Assembly (NCBI GenBank): GCA_907164885.2
Contig: OU015501.1
Location: forward strand, 60,315,119 to 60,379,118
From: Dolomedes plantarius
Lineage: Eukaryota > Arthropoda > Arachnida > Araneae > Dolomedidae
Direction: 5' to 3'
DNA length: 64,000 nucleotides
Part shown: positions 36,298 through 47,705 of the stretch, piece after piece
Position numbering within the stretch: the stretch's first letter is position 1
Layout of the letters: each line of letters opens with the position of its first letter
Position numbers and translations under genes: made by a program
The notes under the pieces: model-generated
What the model was told of the DNA's origin: nothing
Seen by the model: only the letters and a program-made list of their open reading frames with translations
The model's database searches: none

Positions 36298-36965
36298 GGT
36301 GTTCATATTCAAAATGAACTATTTCCCTTTTGGAACAAAAAATAAGACATGAAATAATATCACTCTTAAAATTTTGTAAATATTATTCTACTATTTTAGA
36401 TTCCACCCCTGATCTAAGCAACCAAGACCGACTTACTCTTGTAGTAAGATTTGTTCTATTAAGTAATAAATCAAAGCAAATGGAAATTAGGGAGCATTTT
36501 TGGGGGATTTATTTCAATATCAGATTTCCTTGAAACAGATAAATCAAATAGGTCTACAAAATGTAAATATGTGGAAAGTATGTTACATGATCCATTTAAA
36601 AATGAAAAATATATTATAGCTGAAGATTTATGCAATGAAACTGACAACATTGCCCTCTATATTTCTCTTGAAATGAACGCGTTAAATGTGATTCAATACC
36701 TATTTACAAACAACCTCATCTATCTGTGTCCAAATTTAGTGATTACCATACAAATTTTATTAACATTGCCTGTGACTGTGGCTAGCGGGGAAAGAAGCTT
36801 TTCAAAACTTAAAATAATAAAAAATTATTTGAGGTCTACAATGGGACAAGAAAGGCTTTCAGACTTATCTATTATTAGCATCGAAAAGGACATTTCGGAA
36901 GATATAGATGATCAGATATTATAACAGAATTTGCATTAAAAAAAGCAAGGAAAGCAAAGATTATC
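36298..36965 (+). pseudogene. hAT transposase fragment, 3' piece (DUF4371 and dimerisation regions)
   Basis: It begins GVHIQNELF, continues (after a stop and frame changes) with QKIRHEIISLLKFCKYYSTI, LDSTPDLSNQDRLTLVVRFV and REHFWG, the DUF4371 signature around the first catalytic Asp. Then a large internal deletion, and from 36571 the C-terminal hAT dimerisation block LPVTVASGERSFSKLKIIKN, YLRSTMGQERLSDLSI, and after a last frameshift TEFALKKARKA. The catalytic middle is missing. Confidence 0.85.
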
Positions 36966-38401
36966 TTTTTGACTGACTTATTAAGTATATGTATTAATAG
37001 ATATGTGTTGTATGTATTTAATATAACGTATTCATTTAGTTGTTATATCAATACATTAATAATTATTATGTTAGGTTATAAAATTAAAAAATAAACTGAA
37101 TTTATAATATTTTCTGTAATTCGTTGTTTCATTTAAGGTAAAAATATTCCAGAGAAATTTCAATTAATCCATACGGTATGAGGGGGGGGGGGAATTATTC
37201 TCGCACACGTATGGCAGCTACCCTAGAAACTGCCCTGTATTTACTAGCACATTAAAAGCTACTAAATTACTGTCAACATTTACATACATACAAACACACA
37301 CTTTCTAATTTTATCTCTGATGAGATGGAGTTTGTTTTTATGAAGCATATTCGAAAAATATAAATACAGTTCATATCAATGGGTGTTAAAACTTATAAAG
37401 TATTTGTACCTACATTTACATATACGTTGGTCTGCTATATGAAATTTATTTTCAGTCATCAATTATTTTTATTTCATTTCCTAGATTCATTCTTTATTGT
37501 TCTATACATCACTAGCTATAAAGTATGCGAATAAATACTGTAAAAATGACGAATAAAATTCAATGTACCTCAATATTTTAATAACAATATTATGACTGTA
37601 TAGAGGTTTAAAAATGTATGATATGTTTTTAGTGTTTAATCTGTTAAACATTTATTGAAATGCATTCGGACGCAATTTCATTTAAAAGAGAACTGTCACT
37701 CGAAGTATTTTACTTTATGCTATGAATATATCTATCTTCTGATAAATAAAAACGGTCATGTTATTCATTACAAAATCAATATACTTACCCCCCCCCCCCC
37801 CCCCGCGAAAAAAAAGTGCCGAAAATAAGCTAAAATGGTCATGTTTCTATAAAAAAATGGCTCCAATTCCTGCGTCACGAAATATTTAAATCATGAAATA
37901 ATTATCAACACCATCACCGAAAAATTTGAAGTCCAAATAAGTGTAACCCAGCGGTCTACCAAAAAACGAAATGTTGCGCCTAACGAAATTGATATTGGCC
38001 CAATGCAACTGGTGGTAGGGTTGCCAAGTAAATCGCAGAGAACCTGAGTATGAAATGAAGCGCCAGATAGATACCCGCTTTGGCATCCAAGAGAGTCTGC
38101 CGAAAAGTCCGTCTTAATCAAAATGAAAAACAAATTTAGGCAGGTACTACTCTTTACTCTCTTGTGCATAAACTCTTGATCGAAAAAATTATCCATTTGT
38201 AAGTGGATGTTTATTTCATTTCTATATAAAAGCCAAAAATAAATTAATATAATCTAACAATAGTTGATGTCTGTCAAAACACGACGGCTAGATAGTAAAT
38301 GAATGTAACTAATACACAAATTATATTCAACACATCATTGTCAAATGTTGAAAATCATAATAATGCGCAGAAACAAATTGTGATTAAGCGGCTTCGCGCT
38401 T
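36966..38401. other. AT-rich stretch with homopolymer G/C tracts
   Basis: A G10 run lies near 37183 and a C16 run near 37789-37804. No gene; the paired minus frames at 37886-38196 have no signature. Confidence 0.55.
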
Positions 38402-38487
38402 AGTGAGTATCTAAAGACAGATTTAAAAATGTCACTGAGCATGTGCAGAAAGCAATTTTTTTAAATTGTAAATTATCGCTAATTAAA
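38402..38487 (+). repeat. Direct repeat, copy 1
   Basis: Contains GTCACTGAGCATGTGCAG and TTGTAAATTATCGCTAATTA. It recurs at 38630-38705 with a few changes, and the CACTGAGCGTGCGC motif occurs a third time at about 38609. Confidence 0.8.
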
Positions 38488-38629
38488 CAGCATGAAATAA
38501 ACAATTTCCATGAGGTTTACTGTTGTATTTCACAAATATAATTATCATAAAAATAAATAAGGCAGAGATAGAGACTTCTCGGAATAAACGTGTTTACCAT
38601 TAAAACATGTCACTGAGCGTGCGCGGAAA

Positions 38630-38705
38630 CAGTGAGTTTCTAAAGACAGATTTAAACATGCCACTGAGCATGCGTAAAAATCAATTGTAAATTATCGCTA
38701 ATTAA
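38630..38705 (+). repeat. Direct repeat, copy 2
   Basis: Pairs with 38402-38487: GTGAGT, TCTAAAGACAGATTTAAA, CCACTGAGCATGCG, TTGTAAATTATCGCTAATTA. Confidence 0.8.
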
Positions 38706-39060
38706 TGGAAATTGCTGTCACAAAAACCAAATTTAACAAATCTACAGATTACAATCTTTCGTTTAAGACCAAAATGAAGTAAATTGATGCAGTAGTTTTC
38801 TCTCACGGACTGCCCAAAAAGTCGGCTTAGCAAATTAAATATATAGATGATATATATTATGCATATATCACATAGTATAACCGAAAGATTATATTATGTC
38901 AGCCGTATACTTCTGATATAATTCAATCTTTTCATACAAGGAAAATTATGTGAATTTTTCGTGCAAAAGAAGTTGAGAAAGTTCACAAAAGTGAAATAAA
39001 TATTTATGAAAAGTCTGTTTAATCTAATCTTCGCCTTCCCTTTCAAATCCATAATTCTGA
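38706..39060. other. AT-rich stretch, nothing recognised
   Basis: No signature. Confidence 0.6.
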
Positions 39061-39074
39061 TGCAGATTTCTGTT

Positions 39075-39310
39075 ACTTGTGGTTACGAATCGGACTATCG
39101 ATTCCGGGACGTTACAGGGTGAGCGTTTTCGGGTAGATTCCTATCCAATCATCACCGGCCCTCAAACGGGTACACGCTACGGGATTCCGCGTCGAAGATT
39201 CGTAAATCACCCGGCAACGGTACGGATCATTTTCCCCGAGCCTATCGTTCTACCGGCGCCTCCAGAACCGGCCCGTCAAGTTGCCGTCAGTCTTGTGTTT
39301 GTTGGGTTGT
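39075..39310. other. GC- and CpG-rich island 2
   Basis: About 235 bp of GC-rich sequence in an AT-rich setting, open as 81 codons on the plus strand (39079-39324). The translation resembles nothing I know. Its right edge TGTGTTTGTTGGG is the inverted form of the edge of island 1. A G9-11 run follows at about 39331. Confidence 0.7.
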
Positions 39311-39371
39311 TAATATATTTTTAAACTTGTTGGGGGGGGGACAGAAAAGTGGGAGAAAAGTGGAGATTATT

Positions 39372-39396
39372 CCTTTTCAAAATGACCGATTCAATT
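39372..39396 (-). repeat. 25-bp inverted repeat, right arm
   Basis: Perfect complement of 32123-32147. The inner neighbour (GGAGATTAT) also matches the left side loosely. Confidence 0.85.
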
Positions 39397-39574
39397 TCAT
39401 TGCTGGAATTTTTTTAGCCGTATGGTCATTTTTTGCTCATCGAGCTAATAAATTAAGATTCATTAAACTAAGGAAATATGTAAACTTCCATTAAGTTTCA
39501 GCATTAAAAAACTCAGTAAAAAGTCACCAATACAAAAATTTAACTTATCATTGCCTTAGCATTGGACCACATTC

Positions 39575-39760
39575 AAGTAACATCCGTATAGAATTACAGG
39601 AAATAAAAGGTGCTAACCTTAAAGCCAAGTCCTAAGAAATATCGATTATTTGGCAGAGAAGTATGTTACCTGGGCCATAAAATTTCCGTGGCTGGTGTAA
39701 CTGCAGATCTAGACAAAATAAATCGCTTCTCCTTAATAAATGCATAAAAAGATTTAGTAA
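39575..39760 (+). pseudogene. Gypsy-like retrotransposon reverse transcriptase fragment
   Basis: KGANLKAK, a one-base frame change, then PKKYRLFGREVCYLGHKISV and AGVTADLDKINRF. Y-L-G-H-x-I-S-x-x-G-V is the palm/thumb-side signature of Ty3/gypsy reverse transcriptases. Decayed sequence continues a little (KDLVNF), then is lost. No LTR, primer site or other pol domain is visible. It is a small, inactive relic. Confidence 0.75.
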
Positions 39761-41042
39761 ACTTTAGAATTATCTAGATGTATTTAGATAATTTAAAGAG
39801 TGCATAATTTTCACACCTTTACGCAAACTGTTATTAACAGCGATTATTCTTGTGGTTAAATTCATTATTACAGGTCAAATAACCAATACATTGAGAAACG
39901 CGTTGTCCTTAAGATCACAGACAGCTCAATATTTCCAGAGGGAAAGATAGATGCTTCATTGTAAAGTGCTGTGACTCATACACATAGTAATTTTATAACA
40001 GCATTAAAATTCTTCTGATGTGCTGAATTAAGCAGTGCACGTCTGCGGTCGCAGGAAAACCTCCCAGGGAGCTAGTTGCCTGCGATTGCATAAATCCGCA
40101 CACGTATAAGTTCGTTCGTACATACCAGCTCTAAGATAATGATAAATTAAATTTTTGTGTTACTGATTTTTTGCTGAATTTTATAGTGGTGAGTCTTAGT
40201 GCAAGTTTACTTATTTCATAAGTCTGATGAACCTTAATTGTTTTTTGTCCAGTGATTTATAAATACTGAGTGGCATTGATAATTTGAAGGGGGAGGGTTG
40301 TTATTTACATTATACGACGCAATAACTAGTTAATTGGACGTCCCGCATTCGTTTGTTTTAGCATTGAAGCAATCACCTTTCAGATTCGCTTTAAAAACTG
40401 TTTTCAATCATGAATATTAATGTACATATGGATATCTTGCTAATTTATCTACGAAATTAGTATTGTGTTGAAAAGAAAAATGCTATTTTTTTCCACATTA
40501 TTCTATATAATGTGGAATTTAGGCAAATGGACCATCATAAATAATTACCTAAAATGCTGACCATATTCAAATCCGGCGGAAACATTGTTGTGTTAATCAA
40601 TGTAGATATTGCATAAAATAAATGTTATTCAGTCAGTAAGTTAAGAGGAGCATATAAAAAATCGAATAAATCATTATTCTATGTCTCCAGGGGTTTCTTG
40701 ACTTTTACTTTTATTTTTCTTATCAAGTTATTTCGATGTAGAGTTCGCAAAGGATAATAGATTCCTCTGAGGATTTATCCATAGTATCGGAATAAACAGT
40801 TGAAGCTACGAAGTCGCATAGTATCACTTATAAAACTTCGTAATAAAAACACTCGTTTAACAGAAATGCACTAAAGTTGTAAAATCAGTTTATAATGGAT
40901 GGAAAAAATGAGAAAAAAGAGATTAATAAAGATTCCGAATGATACAAAACCCCGACTCGAATGAAAATTTGGGGGTAGATGGGTAGGCAGTTTCATATCG
41001 ATGAATAGAAATGAAATATCCCTTTATAAACGTATTATAATA
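39761..41042. other. AT-rich stretch with one imperfect hairpin
   Basis: TGCGGTCGCAGG near 40047 pairs imperfectly with CCTGCGATTGCA near 40080. No gene. Confidence 0.5.
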
Positions 41043-41059
41043 CAGGGTGTTTCAAAAAG

Positions 41060-41425
41060 AATCATCCGATTTTTAAAAATCGTAACTATTCACCTTTTAA
41101 CCTGTTTTTATCGAATAACGTATAGGCAGAAAGAGGAAAATCTCGAGTTTCACGCAGTTGCCGACAAGTAGCTCTAATGCTCTTCCTTCGCCCGCCACAT
41201 CAGTGTTTGTAAAGATGGCGACTGTACAACATAAATCAAAGAATTATCCGATTTAAAAAATCATAGCTATTCATTTTTTAATCCATTTTGATCGAATAAT
41301 GTATAGGCAGAAAGAGGGAAACCTCGAATTTCACGCAATTGCCGACAAGTAGCTCTAATGCTCTTCCTTCGCCTACCACTGCAGTGTTTGTAAAGATGGT
41401 GACTGCACAACAGAAATCATTTTGT
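41060..41425 (+). repeat. Tandem duplication, two units of about 182 bp
   Basis: Units 41060-41241 and 41242-41425 align throughout at about 88% (for example GTATAGGCAGAAAGAGG and GCCGACAAGTAGCTCTAATG). Each ends just after an ATG followed by ACTG-type codons. Confidence 0.9.
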
Positions 41426-41681
41426 GTTCTACGCTTCGCGAAGTGTGAGTCCGTAACAACTGTTCAGCGGGATTTTCGTCGCCAAAACCCTGGTAGATTG
41501 AAATTCCCACCTCTCTGAGCATTAGGCAATGGTATAAACTATTCCAAGACACGGGATGTCTGTGTACGCATAACAGCCGTGGAAGCAGTGTATGCAGACA
41601 TACGCGAAAAAGTTTGGGACGAATTTGCCTACCATATAGACATATGTCGTGCATCCAAATGTGGGCATATTGAGCACCTTT
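41396..41681 (+). pseudogene. DUF4817-type transposase, N- and C-terminal scraps
   Basis: The second start at 41396 opens MVTAQQKSFCVLRFAKCESV followed by TTVQRDFRRQ, the first helix-turn-helix of DUF4817 transposases; it stops after 40 codons. Nearby in another frame is SIRQWYKLFQDTGCLC (second DNA-binding part). After a deletion, REKVWDEFAYHIDICRASKC and GHIEHL before a TAA is the characteristic C-terminus. A first start at 41215 (MATVQHKSK) runs into the duplicated leader. Confidence 0.85.
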
Positions 41682-41809
41682 AATTTGGTTTGTAAAAGAA
41701 AATTTTATGATAAGCTATGCAATATAAAATTAGTTTTAAGTTTCTATGTTCAATATTTTTCATAATATACTCATTTCAAATCGAATGATTCTTTTTGAAA
41801 CACCCTGTA

Positions 41810-42963
41810 TATGGAAAAAGGGTTAAAAACTATCCTATGGGCTTTATAGAGGTTGCAAATAATACGAAGACCCGACCCGTATGAAGATTCAGTGGTGGAT
41901 GGGTGAGTAATTTCACATCGATAAATAGACAACAGAAATGCAAATTTATCTTGTCGCTTTAACTTCTAGAGAAATTATCAATTTTAAAAAAGACCTACGA
42001 TTTTTGCTAAGTATAAAGGTAGGATACCCCTTCTTGGATTTGATTATGTGAGCAGTCAAATTTATTTTTACCCGATTCTTAACAATATTTTTTCTCTCAT
42101 TTTTCAGAAAATTTTAAAGTTCATTCCATTTTCTTCTTTGAAAAATTTATCAAATGTACTTTTATTATTGTTAACATTGGTAAAGGGCCAATTTAGAAAT
42201 TTTAATGTAAATTCTCATGTTGAAATTTTACATGTGAAAAAATTGGGGCAGAACAAATTTTTATTTATCTATGCTCATACATGTTTGTGTGTGAAATTGC
42301 TATAAAATTTGGTTTTTAAATATTTCAAAAGATTATATTTATAATTTTATGAGTATTTCATTCAAAAGCTAAGTCTTTGAAAAGACTACAAAACATGAAG
42401 GGACGGCAAGCTTTTTGAAAGTAAATTATGTGTTTCAAAACGCCCATCTGACGCTATTGTGACGTTGTACACCCACAACATGTAAGGCTTCTCACAAAAG
42501 CTCAATATTTTGTGAGAAGAAAATTTTAATTTGGGTAGTTGATTTCATCCCATTCGCAATATTCCGTTTGCAACGTACTTTAGCTCTATAGTGAAGTTAT
42601 ATAATAGTTATTTTGTAGTTATTTTGAAATAGTGAAATGTTGCCTCCTTTTGTAGTTACTACTCTTATAAAGTTTATCTTCTATCGCAGCTCTTGAAAAC
42701 CTGTTCGATTCAAACGTTGAGAAACAGTACATAGACCTCTAGAAACAGATAACTATTAGAAACAGATAACTATAGGGTATTTCCTAGAGTGAGAAGCAGA
42801 TTCTTACTATCTGAAGCAAGGCGAAACCTATCGTCGAAGATGCTACACATGTCACCTGGAAATTGATCAATAGCGATCAGAAAATAGCGAACCATAATAA
42901 AGGAAATTTTCCTCAGAGTTTTGATTACCATTCGCCGTATCATTCATTCTGTATTTTCTACCG
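41810..42963. other. AT-rich stretch, no recognisable gene
   Basis: AGAAACAGATAACTAT is repeated in tandem at about 42742-42775. The frame at 42048-42305 has no signature. Confidence 0.55.
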
Positions 42964-43195
42964 TCAAGGCCGAGGTGGCCCTGTGGTAAGCTCGCTGGCT
43001 TATGGTGCTGAGGGTGCTCGAATCGAATCCCGGCGCGTGCCACTAAAATACCTCTTCATGTCGTCCCTACATAGGGAGCAATGTTGGTCCGCCTATATGG
43101 TGCTTCTATAATAAAATGGTGAGCAAAAACTGCGGTGAATAACAACAGGCTAATGTCTATCCGACAAAGTTCCTCTGCATTGGAATTTTTTTTCT
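42964..43195 (+). mobile_element. SINE-like repeat, family III, copy 2
   Basis: A-box-like GGTGGCCCTGTGGTAAGCTC, B-box-like CGAATCGAATCCCGG, then GTCCCTACATAGGGAG, CGCCTATATGGTGC, ATAATAAAATGGTGAGC, GGCTAATGTCTATCCGAC, TCCTCTGCATTGG and a T-rich end. Same block order as 27243-27478. Confidence 0.8.
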
Positions 43196-46100
43196 CTACC
43201 GTCAATGTAAATTTAATTTTGTCCTTAAACTGAAATCATAACTGAAATCATGCTCTTTCATAAGCATTTTTTTTTAGTTTGGTCGTTGTTTTACTTTTAT
43301 TAGCGAGCTCATATGTAGCAGAAGAGTTAGATATTTTTGAAAAAATAAGTACACGTTGTAATAAAATCTGCGTTTTAACGTAACTTTGAGACACTGTTGT
43401 TAAAGATTCTATGGTTTGCAATTAAAATGTAACTCAAATGACAACATATATTTATTCACACTCCACCTGACCATACAACTAAAGAGTGTATGAAAAGATG
43501 TCAATCACTCGGTCCTCCAAATCGGAGCTCCCACCACCACAATAAAATAATGTTAACTGGGCAATATCTCGTCCTAACGCGCTGCTTTCCGGTAGCTATT
43601 TCCTCGTGTGTGGCACTAACTCATTTACTTGTGTGGTTCTACGTTAATCCATCTGCCTTGACGAACATTGGTTCATTCTGTTGATTCAGCTTCATCAAGG
43701 CCATATTCTTAGATGCATAGCGAGCAGGGAACTTCAGTTTTTGACTCATTACTTTTTCCGATGAGTAGTTCTTTATGTGGCTATGCACCACCCTTCCAAA
43801 TAACATATCTGTAATCGCTTCTCGCGCCCTGGAGTAATAGTTTTCCAAAGTTCACGACAACATGGGACTCGGAAAACTGGCGGTTGGAAAGAAAACTTGA
43901 TAAAAACTGATTAGACACTTACATTCGAATACAAGACTGTAATCTTGAAATCCCAAATATATATACCTGTTAATGTATTCAAAGTTTTGCAAAGTTCCAA
44001 TCATGAATTGTTAAAATAGAATTAAGAAATGCGCTACCTGGATATATTACTGATCTCTTTTGAGTGGGAGGTCCTTAATTAAGATACTTCTTAGAGATAA
44101 GACTAAAAAAATACATTGGTTTACACACATAGTTTTATTTTTTTTTCAGTGACTTCTAGAGTAAGAAAACATCCAGGTCCGGTTTAGATGTTTACCAAAA
44201 TGCTACTGCGATGAATAATGAATATATTAACTAAACACGAGAGCTTCGAAACGCGTGAAAAGAATTCCTTCATATACTTTTGTTTTTTGTTAATAACTTT
44301 AAAGAAGATTGGAAAACATGTGTTACAAGCCTACTCATGTTTATATTTTTTATTCCCTTCTCAAGCACCTTGAGATATGCATATGTAAAAAATTGAATCC
44401 TCGGTTCCCATTTAAGCAAGTGCCCTGGTTAGAAGCGTTTTAGCAAAGTGAAAGCTGATATAAGCAGTATTACTCAATGAAGAAAGCGTATAATATATTT
44501 ATAACTTGTGTATTGTTTATTTTAATAGCATTATTTTAATTAATATGTAATACTTAGCACATTTTAAAAATTTATTCCTAAATAACTCTGTTATAAAGAA
44601 AACGATAAAATCTTTTTAAAACAATTGAGAAAACTCAAGTTATGTTGATTTACCTCTAATGTATCAACAAAAAATTCAAAAACCAAAGAACCTTGTGGTT
44701 GAAAAGGCGGGCAATTATTTTCTGTTTCGTTGGCAGCATTCATCTCCCCAGGTTGTTTAAATCAATATTTTATATTCATCAAGATTATCACTTCTGTCAA
44801 GCCATATATCGATGGAAGGTTGTGCCGTCAAAACATCGTCCACTTTTAATCAAAGTGTCTCAAACTGTTATTAATAGCTTTTTAAATAGTGCCACTTGAC
44901 GGGTAATTACAGATATCTTTTCAGCTTTCAATATTAGTAAGATTTCCAATAGCAAGAAAATTGACTGAAAAAAGCTAAAAATAACAAAGAAATATGAATA
45001 CAAACACCCTTCCATACTGTGGCTTGACAGTATATCTCACCTTAGTGATACCATTTTGTACCTTTCATTGAAGCATATGAGATCTATCCATAATTTCACT
45101 GAATCCAAAGGGAGGGAATATAATAAACGATTTGCAACATGTTAGACGACTAAAGTCTACTGTGGCTTTCCAACGAGGCCCTCGGGCATACCAAAATTTG
45201 GCTGGGCTTGTCCGTTTTTTTTAGAAAATTTGAATGTTTAAATTCTAGTGAAAATTAATGGCCATGAGGTTTCGAATAAATAAATTTTCTGCATCAGATG
45301 TATCTTGGCATTTGTCTAGAACCCTTGAGAGCGTTTTTCGTCTGTATCAGACAGTTTATTGAGAAAAAATTCTACACAGGTCTGATATGCACTGTAGAGC
45401 AATTTGATTACCTTTTCTTTTATATTTCTTTATTAAAGAATTTGCATTCTGCCGAAACAGGAATAGAATGCAACTAAATCCACTGGACAAAATAATTGAT
45501 GTCTATCGTTTCAAGTGAAAGAGAACTTAGAATTCTTTGAGAATATAGATTTATATTAACAGGTTGGATAAGATTTGTATTTAAGCAGTACCTTTAAATA
45601 TTAATAATAAAGGAGAGAACCCGCAATTCTCTCTGATGAATTATTAGGTTTCAGAACTCTTGCCACAACTCAGTCCTATAGTTGTTTTGTTCTCTCTTAC
45701 TTTCTATGCCAATGCGCGTTGGATATTTATACTTTCCGGAATGTTTTGATAGTATTTCCATCATTTGAGATGTTGTGTAGACCTACAGCTCCTGAATACG
45801 AAGAAAGGTAGGTTGGGATCCAGTTAATAAAAGGAAAACACATCTAAACCTAGCCTCGTCTGAGTAAATTTAAGGAATAATACACCAGCTCCATGAAAGA
45901 GTGATGGGTCTGGCAAAAACATGGAAGATTCCTTCTATGACCTTCATTAACAGCACTCACTGTGAATAACGCGATATTTTATTTCACTAGACTATATCTC
46001 GACTTTCGTAGTAATGAGATTTACATGGAAGATTTTCCTGCTAAAAACTAATTTAAACAGAACAAATACCCGATACAGTTTTATCGTCATTATAGAAAAC

Positions 46101-47142
46101 AGAATCGGCTAGGTTTATATATTTCACCGTGAGCGTGACAAAACTGTCTATTCCCGTTTTGACCTACCTCTTGAATAGTGATCTGAAAGATTCCAATGTT
46201 CGCTTACCCTAGACATCTTAACTTCAGTAGAGGGGTTCATATACGCAAATGTAATATGTTGGTAATCCATGCAGAAACGGCAGTGTTCAAGTTACATATT
46301 ACATCCGAAAATTAAACTCTGTTTACCACGATAGGATTTCACCTGGCTAGAAAATTTAAGTGCGGTATTCTCTATTCACTTAGTAAAATCATCACGATCT
46401 TCATATTACAATCACATGGGCCGAGGAGTAGAATAGAACTGTAAAGTTAAAAACATAATTGGCAATTTCTCAATCGAAATAAACCGGAAGTTGTGTATAT
46501 TCTATAAAAAATATTTCCTATGAAGTAACTCAACTCTCTATCAAGAATCGGGTGATTTTGAAGATGTGAGCAACCATGAGGATCTAAAAATCTAATGAAT
46601 TATAAACCCTGTCCTATTCCATGTGTTTTGGGCGTGAATCAGGCAACAATGTACATACTGAGATAAATTCTACCTTTTAACAGATAATTATTTGCTTCTT
46701 GTAGTTACTGTTTGTTTATTTTATCATATTTTAAATTTATTCTTTAAAAGAAATTCAAATATTTAAAGGTTTCCATCTTTCAAAGGCTTCAATTATCTTT
46801 ATCAAAACGTTTTCTAACGTCCAAAATCTTATTTATGAGAATAGGTAATTCCAGTCAGTTTTGAATTTAGTAACAGTTTAGTAAAAGTCAGTTTTGAATT
46901 GTAAAAGTTTTTATTTCTAAATTACCAAATTTACTCGATTAAAAAACCTTTTTAATTCCTATCTACTAATTTTCTTGGATTTTTAAGGTAAAAACTTTCT
47001 CATAATGTTAGTACAAAAGAATGATAATTATTTGTATTTCTGTATGTAATAAGTGCTGGTTGTGTTTAAAATTATATAAATGTTTCAATGAGGGTTGATA
47101 ATTTAAAAAATTAAATTAATATGTTAAAAATTTTCAGCTGTG
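43196..47142. other. Mostly AT-rich stretch, no recognisable gene
   Basis: 43480-43860 is less AT-rich and has modest open frames on both strands (43490-43684 +, 43639-43848 -) but no recognisable domain. The rest holds no element I can name. Confidence 0.45.
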
Positions 47143-47214
47143 CTTCATGAAATATTTAAAGAACTTCATGAAATATTTAAAGCTTCATGAAAACTTCATG
47201 AAATATTTAAAGAA
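47143..47214. repeat. Short tandem repeat, about 20-bp unit
   Basis: CTTCATGAAATATTTAAAG occurs three times, with a truncated fourth unit (CTTCATGAAAA) between the second and third full ones. Confidence 0.9.
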
Positions 47215-47409
47215 TAAAAATGCATGATAAATAAGCCAGTAAAAGGGGTCATTTACAGAAATACATGAGTGGTACGCATGAGCTATCTCAAGCGTTTCGA
47301 GCCGCTATAGTGGGCTCCCCGGTAAGGTTTTAGCCTGCAAGCAACCTGAACATGACAAAATCCGAAAACAGGAATTTATCTTCCGCTGGCGACTAATAAA
47401 TTCTTGTAA

Positions 47410-47705
47410 ATTTTGTTGCTGTTGTGACTTCTTCCCCCCTGGCAGGAACATACCAGATCCCGAGTGCGGCTCCAGTTTACATAGCACCACAAAGGTCGGA
47501 GTCAGATTTTAGCCAAGTGCCACTTCAATTTTGACCGAGCAACCCCAGGGACGACTTCATAGAAGGACTTTCCAGTTTACGGATTTCACGTGCCCATATC
47601 CAGCATGAACACGAAGGTATTTAATAACTTTTATTAGGGTTCGAACTGAGCAACCTCCATTCGATGCCCAATGTGCTACCACTAGGCTACCTCGGGACCA
47701 TTCTA
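47410..47705 (-). mobile_element. SINE-like repeat, family I, minus-strand copy
   Basis: On the minus strand the head is TAGCCTAGTGGTAGCACATT (A-box-like), then CAGTTCGAACCC (B-box). The body is GGGCACGTGAAATCCG, GAAAGTCCTTCTATGAAGTC, GGTTGCTCGGTCAAAATTGA, TGTGGTGC, TTCCTGCCAGGGGGG, and the tail ACAACAGCAACAAAA. It has the clearest tRNA-like head in the window. 47300-47409 beyond the tail is unassigned. Confidence 0.75.

Larger units (their letters stand above)
41043..41807 (+). mobile_element. Rearranged DUF4817-type mariner element with duplicated 5' end
   Basis: A 765-bp element between TA dinucleotides. Its inverted ends are CAGGGTGTTTCAAAAAGAAT and, on the right, ATTCTTTTTGAAACACCCTG. 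The 5' region of about 182 bp (41060-41241) is repeated in tandem at 41242-41425, so the leader and start codon occur twice. The coding centre is deleted. Confidence 0.85.

Noticed and set aside
42964..43040. Possible tRNA gene (GGTGGCCCTGTGG with CGAATCGAATCCC)
   Set aside because: It is followed by a body and tail shared with 27243-27478; SINE, not a functional tRNA.
43639..43848. Minus-strand ORF in a less AT-rich stretch as an exon
   Set aside because: No domain and no good splice sites; the flanking frame is stopped. Left as unassigned.
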